The notes under the pieces are model-generated. The model searched no databases. It saw nothing but the letters and a program-made list of their open reading frames with translations, and was not told the origin of the DNA. A DNA stretch of 51,480 nt from DATMNI01 sp035570275 (lineage in GTDB: Bacteria > Acidobacteriota > Terriglobia > Bryobacterales > Bryobacteraceae), in the NCBI GenBank assembly GCA_035570275.1, contig DATMNI010000352.1, forward strand, positions 1 through 51,480, read 5' to 3'. Of the stretch, positions 16,448 to 26,292 are shown piece after piece; the first letter of the stretch is position 1, and every line of letters begins with the position of its first letter. The position numbers were made by a program, and so were the translations under genes.

Positions 16448-19312
16448 ATGCTCACTATACGTCTCGGAATTCGCTCTTGGAAATTGGCTTTGGTTTCAGC
16501 CTCCCTGCTGGTCTTGCGCGCCCAAGACGCCCCCGAGCCGCCGCACGCGCTGATCCTCGCCGCCAGCGGCGCTCATCTTCTGCGCGCGGGCTCGGAACTG
16601 CCGCTTTCGGCCCGTCCGGGCGAGATCCTCTTCGCGGGCGATGACCTCCGCGTTGATGGCGGCTCGGCCACGATTCTCTCCTGCACCGCCAAGTCTCAGC
16701 AAACCCTCTCCGCCGACGCCGACCTGCTGTTCGAAGCGCGCGGACCGAAACTGCGCGCGGGCAAGATTGCGGACACCAAACCCGCGACCGGTTGCTTCCT
16801 GCCACCGATGTCGCGCGCCATCGTCGCCAGCCAGCAGCATGCCGGCGCCGCGATGGCTATCGAAGCTTCCCGGGAGATTGTTTCCCAAACCTTCCAGCAA
16901 CGCCTCCAGCAACTGCCCGATGCGCAGCGCAGCCAACTCGGGGCTGCACTGGCGCCCATCGACGCCGCACTCTCCTCAAACCCGAACGATGCGGTGCGAC
17001 GCCTGGAACGTGCGGCCGCGCTCGACAGTGCGGGGCTGGCATTTGACGCCGCCGAAGAAATGAAGCAGGTGAGCAATATCTGGCCCGACGCCGGATGGGC
17101 CAAGAGCCGCCTTTTCGTGCTGGAGGAAAAGGGCGGTAAGAACGCCGCCGCGGCCAAGCCGCCCGAGCCCGAAGTCGAGGGCAACACCTATGCGCTGCTG
17201 GTAGGCATTTCGAGTTTCCAGGATACGAGCATTCCTTCACTGAACTTCGCCCACGCGGACGCCATCGAACTAGCGCGTCTGCTGAAGAGCCCGCGTGCGG
17301 GCGCGATTCCGGATGACAACGTAGTCACGCTGACCAACGAAAAAGCTACGCGCGGTGCTATCCAAAGCGCGATCGAAACCCAGCTCAAGGGCCGCGCCGG
17401 CAAGAACGATACCATTCTGCTTTTCATCGCGTCCCACGGCGTCATGGTCGGGAAAAAAGGATTCATCGTCGCCTATGACAGCAATCCGCAAGACGTGGCC
17501 ACTTCCGGGATCCCCATGGATGACATCCGCAGACTGTTCGAGACGCAGCTTGTCAGCGTCAAACGGCTGTACCTCTATGTGGACGTCTGTCATGCCGGGA
17601 AGGTCGGCCAGATCTCCACCAAAGCCGACGACCGGCTGACTGAGCGCTCGCTGGTTGCCGAAGATCTGCAGATGTTTGGCATGCTGGCTGCGCAGGGGGG
17701 CCAGGTGGCTTACGAAGGCATCAATTATGGTGGCGGCCACGGAGCGTTCAGTTATTTCCTCATGAGCGGGTTGAATGGAGAGGCCGACATTGATGGCGAC
17801 GGCAGGGTCAGCATGTCGGAACTGGCTGACTACGTTACCGACCACGTGAAGGCGTCCACGGTGAGACAGCAGGTTCCCAAGCAGATCGGCGAGATCGATA
17901 ACAACCGTGCGCTGGCGCTGAAGAGCAAACCGGGCATCGAGCTTCAGGCCTACACCGGCCCCATCCAGGTGGCCTCGCGCAGCTTGACGCCGTTGGTCCC
18001 GCGCCGGGCGCTGAATGCGCCCGCGCCCGGGTTCGATACTACCATGCTCAAGTATCAGGACATCGGCGGGCTGCTCCAACAATTCCAGGACGCCATCGAC
18101 CAGGGCCGTATCCTGCCAACGGACGATCAAAGCGCGTTCATCTTCCTGGACGCCATCCAATCTCGCAGAAAGGACGCTTTTCGTCCAGCGGCGGAAAAAC
18201 TGCGGGTAGCGCTGGAGGACAAAGGCCAGCAGGTGATCCTGCGGTATCTGGCCGGCGAAGCGGCGCCGCAGAAACCCGAGGATTTCCTTCGCGGGCAGAT
18301 CTACTTTGAGTCGGCCCTTCCGCTGGCGCCGGATTCTCTGTACCTGCAGAGCCGCATGTTCTTTTGTCAGGGCCGCGCCGCCATTTTCGGCAAAGATTAC
18401 ACCGGCGCCACCACACTGCTGGAGCGCGCCATCGGGCTCGACTCCGAGCGCGCCTACGCCTACAATGCGCTCGGTATTGTCTCTCTGGAGGGAGCCGATT
18501 ACGACCGTGCCATCTCCGCCTTCCGCGAAGCCAGCCGCCGCGCGCCCTATTGGGCCTACCCGATGCACAATTTGGCACTGGCCTACATGGAGAAGGGCGA
18601 TTTCGAAAGCGCCATCCGCACTTACCTGCGAGCCATGGAGCTGGCGCCGCGCGTGGCCTACCTGCCGTACAACCTCGGCCTGCTTTATCAAAGGATGAAC
18701 CGGCCGCGCGATGCCGAGGCGCAATATCGCAAGGCTTTGGCCGTCGACGCCGGCAACGCCCAGGCGCTGAACGCCCTCGGTGCGCTAAACGCCGCAGCGG
18801 GACACAAGGCCGAGGCCGAGAAGTTCTACAGGCAGGCACTGGAACGCGACCCCGCGCTTCTGGCCGCGCGCCATAACCTGGCGCTGCTACTCGGGAGCGA
18901 TTCCAAACGTGCAGCCGAGGCGCCCGCCCTGTGGCGCGATAACCTGGGGCGCGATCCGCAGCATCTGCCTTCGCGCCTCGCCCTGGCCCGCTACCTCTCA
19001 GCCGCCGGCAGCCCCGCCGACGCAGCGAAGGAGTACGAAACCGTCGTCGCCGCTCGCCCCGATTACGCGGCGGCCCGCCTGGCGCTTGCCGATCTCGACC
19101 TGAAGTCGTCCAAACCCGCGGACGCGATCGCCCAGTTGGAAGAAGTTCTCAAGACCCAGGGCGACAACCCCGACGCGCTGGAGCGCGCCGCCCAAGCCTA
19201 CGCGCAAGCCGGCCGCAGAGCCGAAGCCGAAGCCGCCTGGAAGAAAGCGCTGCTGCTGGCTACTGATGGCCCTGCGCGCAAGCGCATCCGCCAGGCGTTG
19301 CGGGCAAGGTAG
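16448..19312 (+). CDS. Secreted caspase-like (C14) protease with TPR repeats
   Basis: A 954-residue protein from the ATG at 16448; an ATG 30 bases earlier sits inside the predicted -10 box. A signal peptide (KLALVSASLLVLRAQ) is followed by a FecR-like segment (about 30-100; GEILFAGDDLRVDGGSATI) and a caspase-like domain (about 245-470), beginning YALLVGISSFQD, with catalytic His330 in IASHG and Cys381 in VDVCHAG. Within it is a perfect EF-hand calcium loop, DIDGDGRVSMSE. The C-terminal third (about 610-950) is tetratricopeptide repeats (for example AYNALGIVSLEGADYDRAI). C14-family enzymes cleave after Arg, Lys or Asp depending on subgroup; the preference here cannot be read. Export suggests a periplasmic or cell-surface protease that acts in a TPR-held complex. 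Expressed from its own promoter; it ends at a hairpin. Confidence 0.85.
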   Translation: MLTIRLGIRSWKLALVSASLLVLRAQDAPEPPHALILAASGAHLLRAGSELPLSARPGEILFAGDDLRVDGGSATILSCTAKSQQTLSADADLLFEARGPKLRAGKIADTKPATGCFLPPMSRAIVASQQHAGAAMAIEASREIVSQTFQQRLQQLPDAQRSQLGAALAPIDAALSSNPNDAVRRLERAAALDSAGLAFDAAEEMKQVSNIWPDAGWAKSRLFVLEEKGGKNAAAAKPPEPEVEGNTYALLVGISSFQDTSIPSLNFAHADAIELARLLKSPRAGAIPDDNVVTLTNEKATRGAIQSAIETQLKGRAGKNDTILLFIASHGVMVGKKGFIVAYDSNPQDVATSGIPMDDIRRLFETQLVSVKRLYLYVDVCHAGKVGQISTKADDRLTERSLVAEDLQMFGMLAAQGGQVAYEGINYGGGHGAFSYFLMSGLNGEADIDGDGRVSMSELADYVTDHVKASTVRQQVPKQIGEIDNNRALALKSKPGIELQAYTGPIQVASRSLTPLVPRRALNAPAPGFDTTMLKYQDIGGLLQQFQDAIDQGRILPTDDQSAFIFLDAIQSRRKDAFRPAAEKLRVALEDKGQQVILRYLAGEAAPQKPEDFLRGQIYFESALPLAPDSLYLQSRMFFCQGRAAIFGKDYTGATTLLERAIGLDSERAYAYNALGIVSLEGADYDRAISAFREASRRAPYWAYPMHNLALAYMEKGDFESAIRTYLRAMELAPRVAYLPYNLGLLYQRMNRPRDAEAQYRKALAVDAGNAQALNALGALNAAAGHKAEAEKFYRQALERDPALLAARHNLALLLGSDSKRAAEAPALWRDNLGRDPQHLPSRLALARYLSAAGSPADAAKEYETVVAARPDYAAARLALADLDLKSSKPADAIAQLEEVLKTQGDNPDALERAAQAYAQAGRRAEAEAAWKKALLLATDGPARKRIRQALRAR

Positions 19313-19371
19313 CGCGAGCCACGAGCCGAAAACATCGGCAGGCCACCGGGAAACACCCACCGCAGCCTTCG

Positions 19372-19405
19372 TGTGGGGCCAATCAGATTGGCAATGCGCC
19401 CCACA
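19372..19405. terminator. Hairpin between convergent genes
   Basis: TGTGGGGC (19372-19379) pairs with GCCCCACA (19398-19405). Inside, GCCAATC-A-GATTGGC (19378-19392) is a perfect 7-base inverted repeat. The two stems share bases, so either may form. No U-tract follows. It lies between the caspase-like gene and a convergent NHL pseudogene and may stop transcription in either direction. Confidence 0.4.
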
Positions 19406-19421
19406 AACCCGCATACCTCAA

Positions 19422-21081
19422 TTACTGAATGGCCATGGTGATCTGTCGACTGGTTTCGCCCGCGATGCTCATTACTACGGGGACAGCGTCGCTGATACCT
19501 ATACCCTGAGGCACGATTCCATTCAGCTGATAGAGCCCAGTAAAGCACCGGCGCGAGGCCCGCAAGAGTCACTGCGGGACTGCTTTCGGAGGCATATGCT
19601 GCTGAACTTGGGCCGTCTGGTTCCCGATCAGCAGTTGTGCGGTGTTGGCGGTGATCGAGGTTTGGGTTCCCTGTGCCGAGCCGGCCGGAACGGGAGGATT
19701 CACCCCGCCAAGTCCCGAACAGAACAGCTCGATTGTGTCGCTGGTACGTGCCGGGGTAGCCGGCGTGACCAGGTACGGCGCGCTCCCGTCGATTGGATAA
19801 GCGTAGATCAACCCGGCCGACTGTGGCGGGCCGCTATTAAAGATCCCCGCTTCTGCCGGCGCCACGTTCGCCAGTACCGGCAGCGAGTAGGTCAAACCAC
19901 GCTGCACCAGTACCTGAAGCGGAGGGTTCACATTGAGCTCGTAAGGGACGGTCGCGTTCACCTGGGTCTGGCTGGCGAAATTGAGCGGCAGTTTCAAGCC
20001 TGCCCTGAATACCTGGGCGTTGGCCAATTGCGGCGGAAGCGGCAGCCCCGGCGCAGGCGACGCATTCTCTGCCAACCGGTCTCCGTAAATCGAGATCATC
20101 GCACACGGAGCTAACTCTACGTATGGCGGCCCTCCGGCTACGTTCACAATCCCCTGCCTGATCGAAGGCCGTCGGCTGCTGCTGCGACTGCATGTCGCCC
20201 GAAACCTGCTGATCGCCCACGATCTGCATTTGCGGATTCGCAGCGTGCAGTTTCAGAGCTACCAGGGCCAGCGATGCGCTGCGGGTCGGCCAAGTGCCTT
20301 CCCATCGTCCACGGCCGAGCGGCTGCAGCATGATCGGCGGGTCGCCATTGGAAAAACTTACCGGCACCGAGCCTGAACAGCAAGGGCGCTCCGCAATCGT
20401 CTTTTACGTTGACACGGAGCGCCACGGGCCAACCCGTGGAAGACGGCTGTACCACGATGGCGGCGGGCCCGGCGGTTCCCCACCCGCAGCAGCCGTGAAG
20501 AGCAGGGTCCCAGGCGGACGACCGCGCCCAGGTCAGCGCCGGAGCGCAGCACTTGCAGGAAGACCGTTAGCGCCTGCGGACTGTTGGCAGCCGAAGGAGC
20601 GTTCACTTCCACGAGACCGTAATAGCTTCCGGTAGCCAACCCCGCCGCGCTTACACTCACCGTCACGATCGAGGAGTCCTGCCCCGCGCCATCCGTGCTC
20701 CCGCCTCCTGGAGTGACCTGCGGCCAGGCCCCGCCGGTAAGCGTAGACGCTGAAGCCGTCCGCACAAGCGAGCCGGAACCGATATTGAGAACGGAGAATG
20801 TCTGGGATGGCACGACCCCGCCGCCTGCCACGGCGGTGAAGGAAAGGCCGTGTTGTGAGAGAAGAATGGCTTGATCGAGCGCGCTGATGGTCATCTCTAC
20901 TCTGACGAAAGTTGCGCCGTTTGAAGAAGTGACCGTCACGAGACCGTTGTACGTACCAGGCGAAAGCCCTGTGGGATCGGCGGACACGCTGAGGACGGCC
21001 TGGGTGGCAGGCGAGGCCGGCCCGGCCGTGGTAACGACGGAGAGCCATGTACCACCCGACGTGGTGGAGGTGGCCAACCGA
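19422..21081 (-). pseudogene. Decayed NHL-family gene, C-terminal half only
   Basis: The minus strand carries the middle and end of a protein close to that of 183-3494. Segments are in order but in different frames: TTSGGTWLSVVT to FLQVLRSGADLGAV (21077 to about 20500), GWPVALRVNVKDDCGAP (about 20430), SFSNGDPP to QQQPTAFDQ (20360-20160), GGPPYVELAP to GNQTAQV (20140-19600), and a last piece ending TMAIQ with stop at 19422. There are at least four frameshifts. About 115 codons are missing between LLFTA and GWPVAL, compared with the paralogue. The NHL propeller is absent because the sequence ends abruptly at 21081, where a piece of the DUF4384-like gene begins. Confidence 0.8.
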
Positions 21082-21190
21082 ACTGACGCAGGACGACGTA
21101 CCGCCGCAGACTCCGTACAGGGTCAAAGCGCAGTCCGCGCAGTCCGGCAGCCCTTTACTTTTGCAGGTGCCCTTGCGCATGAAGCCGTGA
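21082..21190 (+). pseudogene. 3' remnant of DUF4384-like gene
   Basis: These bases match 7115-7214, the end of the DUF4384-like gene: the reading 'QSGSPLLLQVPLRMKP' corresponds to the end of the intact protein. It has no start and no domain and is abutted by the NHL pseudogene. It shows that the ancestor of the intact NHL gene 21195-24926 also had a convergent DUF4384-like neighbour. Confidence 0.75.
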
Positions 21191-21575
21191 ATATCTATCG
21201 AACCGATATTGACACCGGCGGGCTGGTCCGGCCCGCCTGCGTGATCAGCAGCGGCACATCGTCACCCGGCGCGACTCCCGTCGGTACGTACGCATTCACC
21301 TGGTACAGGCCCGTGAAGCCCGGCGTCAGACCCCCGAAGAATACCGGGGCATCCACGCCTCCAATTGTTACCTTCACAGCATCCAGAGTGTTCGAGAGCG
21401 GTGAAAATGGCGTCTCCGAGCCCGCCAACTGCCGCGGGTTTACGTCGCCCAGGCCGGCACAGTAAATCACCAGCGCGTCATATGCATGCGCCGGATTGTC
21501 CGTTGTCACGATCGACTGCGTGCCATCCGTGGCCACTTTCACTACGATCCCCGCGCCCGTGCCCGTCAGATTCTT
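21082..21575. repeat. Segmental duplication, copy 2
   Basis: Counterpart of 7115-7592. In this copy the NHL gene side is intact and the DUF4384-like side is a fragment; in copy 1 it is the reverse. Confidence 0.85.
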
Positions 21576-24500
21576 CGTAAATACTCCCGATTGCGACGAC
21601 AGCACCCCGATCGGCTCCGGCACCGAGATCGTAGTGCCCCGCTGTACCACCGCCTGGTGTGTCGCGTTGATCGGCAGATCGTACGGAATCATGGCGTTCA
21701 CCTGATTGGCGCCCGCATAGAGCAGCGGCAACTTGCGGCCGGCGATTGTGATCGTGGTTTGGCCCAGCGTCGTCGGCAGCGGCAATGCCGGCGCCTGCAC
21801 CGCGCCTTGCGAAAGCTGGGACCCAAAGATGGAAATCAGGCTCCCCGGCGCCTGCGAGGCTTTCAGGCTGTAGCTGGCGGCATTGAGCACCCCTCCCGCG
21901 GCGATCGAAGGCGGAGGGTTGGCGTTCTGCTGCAGCCCGCCGCTCACGCTGCTGCTCCCTTTCAGTTGCCGATCGGCGCTTTGGGCGTTGGCGGTGATGC
22001 TGGCGTTGGCCGTGGCGCTCTGCGCCTGCCAGGTGCCGGTCCAGCGGCCGTCGCCCAAAGACGTCAGATTGAGCGCTGGATCGCCGTTGGAGAACGCGGC
22101 GATGACCGAGCCGCCCGTGAGCGGGTTGGCGCAGTCATCCACCACGCGCACTTCCACCGGTGAAGGCCAGCCGGTGGTCAGACTGAAGCCGGAGCCCAAG
22201 GAGGTGAACAGCGGCAGAAGAGTGGCCGGGGTGCAGGTGTTGCCCGCGGCATTCCCCGTCTTGCCCGCTGTGGTTGTTACGGGAGAAACCACTAGAAGTA
22301 GCTGCACCTGCTGTGCCGAATTATCCGAAAACGCAAAGGTGATATTGCCGTTGTAAACCCCTGGCAGCAGGCCGGCGATATTGGGCAGTATGTTCACCGT
22401 CGCCGGCTTGCCCGCGGATACGCTACCGCTCGCCGATTGCACGGTGAACCAAATCTGCGCCGCCGTGGCCGTTGTGCTGTAGGAGAGCGCGCTGGTGGAA
22501 AACGTGGTCAGAGTGAACGACTGGCTGGCCGGCGCAACCGGAGCGCCGGCAGTCGCGGTGAACAATAGGCCCGAGGGCTGCACGCTGGTGCCTCCCGCCG
22601 ACCCGGCCGCGCGCACATTGAGCACCACCGTCACCGACTGTGGCGTGTTCGGCGCGGCCTCGGCGCCGATCGCGATTTGCCCGTAGTAGTCGGCCGCCGC
22701 CAGACCTGCGGGATTCACGCTCACTTGCACCAGCGGACCGGCAGCACCCGCAGTGCTGGCTCCGCTGGCGGGAGTTGCGCTCAGCCAGTTGCCGCCGGAA
22801 GCGGTGGACGCCGTGACGCCCCAGTTGAGCGTGCCTTGGCCGCCGTTCACGATGGTAAAGGTCTGCGGGGCGCCACCGCTCCCCGCCACCGCGCTGAACG
22901 TCAGACCCTTTTGTGACGCGACGATCGATGGGCTGGGTCCCGCCTGCACTACGCGGATGCGGCCAGCGCGGGCGTCCGAGATATACAGGTTGCCCGCGCG
23001 ATCGCAGTAGAGCTGGTCGATGTCGTCGAACGCCGCCGCGAGCGCCGACCCACCGTCGCCCGATGTGCCCACGCGCTGGGAGCCCGCGTAGATCGTCAGC
23101 GTCCCCTTGGGATCGAGGCGCCGCACGATCAGCCCGAAGTTCTCCGAGATGTACACATTACCCGACGGGTCGGCCGCCAGCCCGTAGACATAGTTGAGGG
23201 GAATGCTGGTGGCTGGACCGGGCCCGGGGTCGAAGCCGCTCTTGCCGTTTCCGGCGACCGTCGTAATGATGCCGCTGGGGTTCACGCGGCGCACCAGGTT
23301 GGAGGCGTTGTCGCCGATGTATACGTTACCACTCGCGTCGACTGCCAGGCCGCGAATGTTACCGAAGGTGGCGCTGGTCGCGGGGCCGCCGTCGCCGGAG
23401 TTCCCCGATTGGCCGGTGCCGGCGAATGCCGTGATCGTGCCGGTCGTCGAGATCTTGCGCACGCGCGTGTCTTCGGCAAAGTAAAGGTTACCTGCGCTGT
23501 CGAACACCATGCACTGCGGAAAGCCAAACCCGGCGCTTGTGGCCGGGCCGCCATCGCCAGACGAGATACCGGAGCCCGATCCGGCGATCGTCACAATTGA
23601 GCCGTCGGCGTTGAGCCTGCGGATACGGTCGTTGCCGTCGGCGTAGACCAGATTGCCTTGCGCATCGATACCAACCGCCTGGGGAGAGGAGATGAGAGCC
23701 GCGGTTCCCGGCGTGCCATCGGGCGAGAATCCCTGCCGGCCCGTGCCCACCACAGTCGAGATTACTCCTCCCGGCGTTACCTTGCGGATGCGGTTGTTCT
23801 GACCGTCGGCGATGTACAGGTTGCCCGTCGCGTCCGTGACCACCCCCTGCTGGAAGTTGAGCCGCGCCTGGGTAGCCGGCCCGCCATCGCCGGTGTAGGC
23901 GCCCACGCCTGCGATGGTCAGCACTGAGCCGTTCGAGATCTTTCGAATGCGCCCGTTGTCCTGGTCGGCCACATAAAAGCTGCCCGAGAGATCCTTGTCG
24001 ATGGCGACGGGCCGGCTAAAGATGGCGCTCGCGGCCGGTCCGTCGCCGAAGCCGTTGCCGCCACTTCCCGCAATCACCGTAATGGCGCCGTTGGGAGCGA
24101 TGCTCACGATGCGCTCCGCGTTCTGCTCGCAAACCACGAGGTTGCCAGTCGAGTCCACCACCATACCCATGGGCTGCGCCAGACCCTGGGCGAACGTCGA
24201 GATGATGCCGGCAGCCGTGACCTTGCGGATCCGGCCGTCGACCTGCGCAATGTAGACATTGCCGGACCCGTCCACCGTAACACGATAGGGAAATGCGAGC
24301 GAGGCGGCAGCGGCCGGCCCACCGTCGCCTGAACTTGTGTTCTGCCCGTTTCCCGCCAGGGTAGAGATGATGCCGTTTGTGTCGATTTTACGGACGCGGG
24401 CGTTGAAGGCGTCAGCGATATAGAGGACGCCACTGTTGGCGTCCGTTGCGACGCCGAAAGGGGTCCCAATCAGCGCCTTGCTCGCAGGACCGCCGTCGCC

Positions 24501-24926
24501 CGAGAATCCGCCGCCGTTCCCTACCAGAGTGCCGATGATTCCCGCCGGCGTGACTGAGCGGATGCAAGTGCCGTATAGATCCGCAATGAAAAGGGCCGCG
24601 GCACTCCTGGCCAAGTCGATGGGCGCGGCGATGGAGGCCGCCCGCGCCGGGCCGCCGTCTCCGGAGTCCGTGCGCAGGCCATTGCCCGCCACTACGTGGA
24701 TGATGCCCTTGGAATCGATACGGAGCACCATGTTCAGCCCGAAATCGGCGACGTAGATGTCGCCGGTCTTGCCGTCCACCGCCACGCCGCTGGGAGCGAC
24801 CAAGTGCGCCTGTGCCGCGGGTTGGCCGTCGTCGGCAAAAATGTAGTCTGTGCCGGCCACGGTGGTGATGATTCCTTGCGCGAAGCACGTTGCTTGAGCA
24901 AGCAGAAAAAGCGGGAATCGTTTCAT
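21195..24926 (-). CDS. Secreted NHL-repeat / TIGR03437-type protein
   Basis: A 1243-residue protein starting with a short signal peptide (MKRFPLFLLAQATCFAQ). About twelve NHL repeats follow directly (20-680; cores such as VDASGNVYIGD and linkers such as SGDGGPA), then two or three Ig/BACON-like segments (about 690-920), a C/D-containing linker and the TIGR03437-type C-terminal domain (about 1000-1243; ISIFGSQLSQG, NAMIPYDLP, YCAGLGDVNP, GLTPGFTGLYQVNAYVP). The end, PPVSISVR, defines a subtype separate from the TMAIQ-ending copies; two of the nearby remnants (7219-7855, 24936-25344) belong to this subtype. Exported; role unknown. Confidence 0.88.
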   Translation of the reverse strand: MKRFPLFLLAQATCFAQGIITTVAGTDYIFADDGQPAAQAHLVAPSGVAVDGKTGDIYVADFGLNMVLRIDSKGIIHVVAGNGLRTDSGDGGPARAASIAAPIDLARSAAALFIADLYGTCIRSVTPAGIIGTLVGNGGGFSGDGGPASKALIGTPFGVATDANSGVLYIADAFNARVRKIDTNGIISTLAGNGQNTSSGDGGPAAAASLAFPYRVTVDGSGNVYIAQVDGRIRKVTAAGIISTFAQGLAQPMGMVVDSTGNLVVCEQNAERIVSIAPNGAITVIAGSGGNGFGDGPAASAIFSRPVAIDKDLSGSFYVADQDNGRIRKISNGSVLTIAGVGAYTGDGGPATQARLNFQQGVVTDATGNLYIADGQNNRIRKVTPGGVISTVVGTGRQGFSPDGTPGTAALISSPQAVGIDAQGNLVYADGNDRIRRLNADGSIVTIAGSGSGISSGDGGPATSAGFGFPQCMVFDSAGNLYFAEDTRVRKISTTGTITAFAGTGQSGNSGDGGPATSATFGNIRGLAVDASGNVYIGDNASNLVRRVNPSGIITTVAGNGKSGFDPGPGPATSIPLNYVYGLAADPSGNVYISENFGLIVRRLDPKGTLTIYAGSQRVGTSGDGGSALAAAFDDIDQLYCDRAGNLYISDARAGRIRVVQAGPSPSIVASQKGLTFSAVAGSGGAPQTFTIVNGGQGTLNWGVTASTASGGNWLSATPASGASTAGAAGPLVQVSVNPAGLAAADYYGQIAIGAEAAPNTPQSVTVVLNVRAAGSAGGTSVQPSGLLFTATAGAPVAPASQSFTLTTFSTSALSYSTTATAAQIWFTVQSASGSVSAGKPATVNILPNIAGLLPGVYNGNITFAFSDNSAQQVQLLLVVSPVTTTAGKTGNAAGNTCTPATLLPLFTSLGSGFSLTTGWPSPVEVRVVDDCANPLTGGSVIAAFSNGDPALNLTSLGDGRWTGTWQAQSATANASITANAQSADRQLKGSSSVSGGLQQNANPPPSIAAGGVLNAASYSLKASQAPGSLISIFGSQLSQGAVQAPALPLPTTLGQTTITIAGRKLPLLYAGANQVNAMIPYDLPINATHQAVVQRGTTISVPEPIGVLSSQSGVFTKNLTGTGAGIVVKVATDGTQSIVTTDNPAHAYDALVIYCAGLGDVNPRQLAGSETPFSPLSNTLDAVKVTIGGVDAPVFFGGLTPGFTGLYQVNAYVPTGVAPGDDVPLLITQAGRTSPPVSISVR

Positions 24927-24935
24927 GGCATTTTC

Positions 24936-25344
24936 CTATCTGACTGAGATTGAAACCGGCGGGCTGGACCGCCCCGCCTGAGTAATCACCAACTGCACGT
25001 TGCCAGGAGTCACTCCTGTCGGCACGTATGCATTCACTTGGTAAAGCCCCGTGAAGCCCGGTGGAATGGCGCGAAAGCCCTCGGGAGGGGCCCATGCCGG
25101 AATCCTGACTTCGAAATAGCCGTGCTCGGATGCCATCGAACACGATGGTCAGAGCGGCATCGACCGCGACCGGCTCGGGCGCGGCGGCCTGACTGTCGGC
25201 TTGACTGGCGGCGGGAGCAGCAAACTGGACACTCGGTGGCAGGTCCGTGCCCGGCCCCTTGAGGAGCAGCGACTGTCCATGAGTGACCACGGTAGCGGCG
25301 GGAAGCAGGAGCGCGCCAAACAAGAGCGCGCGGGCAGAGACCAC
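24936..25344 (-). pseudogene. Chimeric remnant: signal-peptide start joined to TIGR03437 tail
   Basis: From 25344 the minus strand reads a good signal peptide (ARALLFGALLLPAATVVTHG) and then an Ala/Pro-rich stretch ending ALTIVFDG. Near 25130 the frame shifts, and the rest (GFTGLYQVNAYVPTG to PPVSISVR, stop at 24936) is the last 40 residues of the TIGR03437 tail found in the gene just downstream. The N-terminal piece is not an NHL repeat, so two different genes seem to have been joined by deletion. Confidence 0.6.
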
Positions 25345-25420
25345 AAGTCTCCGGGGATCGGTGTTCTAAAAAGCAGGTCTTTATTGTAACAGATGTTTCG
25401 CCGGGAGCCTCATTACTGCG

Positions 25421-25446
25421 GCTTCCAGGGCTTCCAGGCTTCCAGG
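25421..25446. repeat. Short tandem repeat GCTTCCAGG x3
   Basis: Three copies of GCTTCCAGG (25421, 25430, 25438), the last two sharing one base. It lies in the spacer between an NHL remnant and a decayed insertion element. Such a repeat can arise by slippage; no function is evident. Confidence 0.6.
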
Positions 25447-25521
25447 CGAGTGTGCGGCAGATTTGTGGGTTGAAGTTGCGCAAGTTGCGCCCTCGCTCTT
25501 TTGGCCGATAATCTGAAGGTG

Positions 25522-25527
25522 TATAAT
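25522..25527 (+). promoter_or_regulatory. TATAAT -10 box, possibly leaderless
   Basis: A perfect TATAAT ends 7 bases before the ATG at 25535, so a transcript would begin at or next to the start codon. The -35 element is poor (TTGGCC, spacer 15). It probably belonged to the insertion element that follows. Confidence 0.35.
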
Positions 25528-25534
25528 CATTCAG

Positions 25535-26170
25535 ATGAAAAGCTCCAAGGATCGATTCCTACAGGACTTGGAGTTGCGCCGCAAGGACCTGTTCCGCCAA
25601 CTCGATCATCTCGGCGATTTCCGCCGCGGCACCATTTCCGTGAAATACCGCAAGTGCGGTAAAGCAACTGCGCATGTGCTCATAAGGGCACCCTGGGCAC
25701 GGCCGCCAGTATCTGTTCAACGTCAGTATCGGCGGAAGGACCCAGGCGCGGAATCTGCCTTTGGGACCGAACTGGAAAAGGCTGAGAAATTGAGAAGGAA
25801 GTGGAACAATACCATACTTTTGTCCGCTTGGCTAAAGAACTGGTCGAGAAGAACTGGTCGAGATCAACGATCGGATCTGTCAGTGTCGTCCACTCCGAAG
25901 CATCGAGAATGAAAAGAGTTGGAGCAGTTGGAAAAGAACTGCAGAAACATTTCGCCGAGAAGCGGAAGACGAAATAGACCGGCTCGTCGGGCGCGTGTTG
26001 CAGGATCGCCAGCGTCTGGGACACCTGAACCTGGAAGCCAGCGAAATGGCGATCCGTGCCGCGATGCATCAGATGGGCGGCGCTTGTTGGAGAAGGGTCA
26101 ACAGCCCTGCTGCGAGGAGGAAAACTCGTCGCTTAAGAACTTGACTCAATTACAACAATCTCTTGGGTAA
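25535..26170 (+). pseudogene. Decayed ISKra4-type element (DUF6788-like plus transposase start)
   Basis: The first 50 codons (RRKDLFRQLDHLGDFRRG, then YRKCGKA) are a typical DUF6788-like start, a small Cys-containing domain often encoded with transposases. Several frameshifts follow: 'GHGRQYLFNVSIGGRTQARN' is read in another frame at about 25690-25755, and 'NLEASEMAIRAAMHQMGG' at about 26030-26080, which resembles the N-terminal helix region of ISKra4-family transposases. The stop after 'NLTQLQQSLG' is at 26168-26170. The catalytic part and both ends are missing. The family name is a moderate-confidence guess; that it is a dead mobile element is more certain. Confidence 0.45.
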
Positions 26171-26292
26171 GGACTCTAGCTTCTAGCGTTACCCACGCCT
26201 ATACCGTACTGTGCGCGGAGACAGGGGGCCTATCAACACTGACCCCCCTTAATATAATAGCGGTCCCCGCAATCGGTCGGTTTAATCTATGC

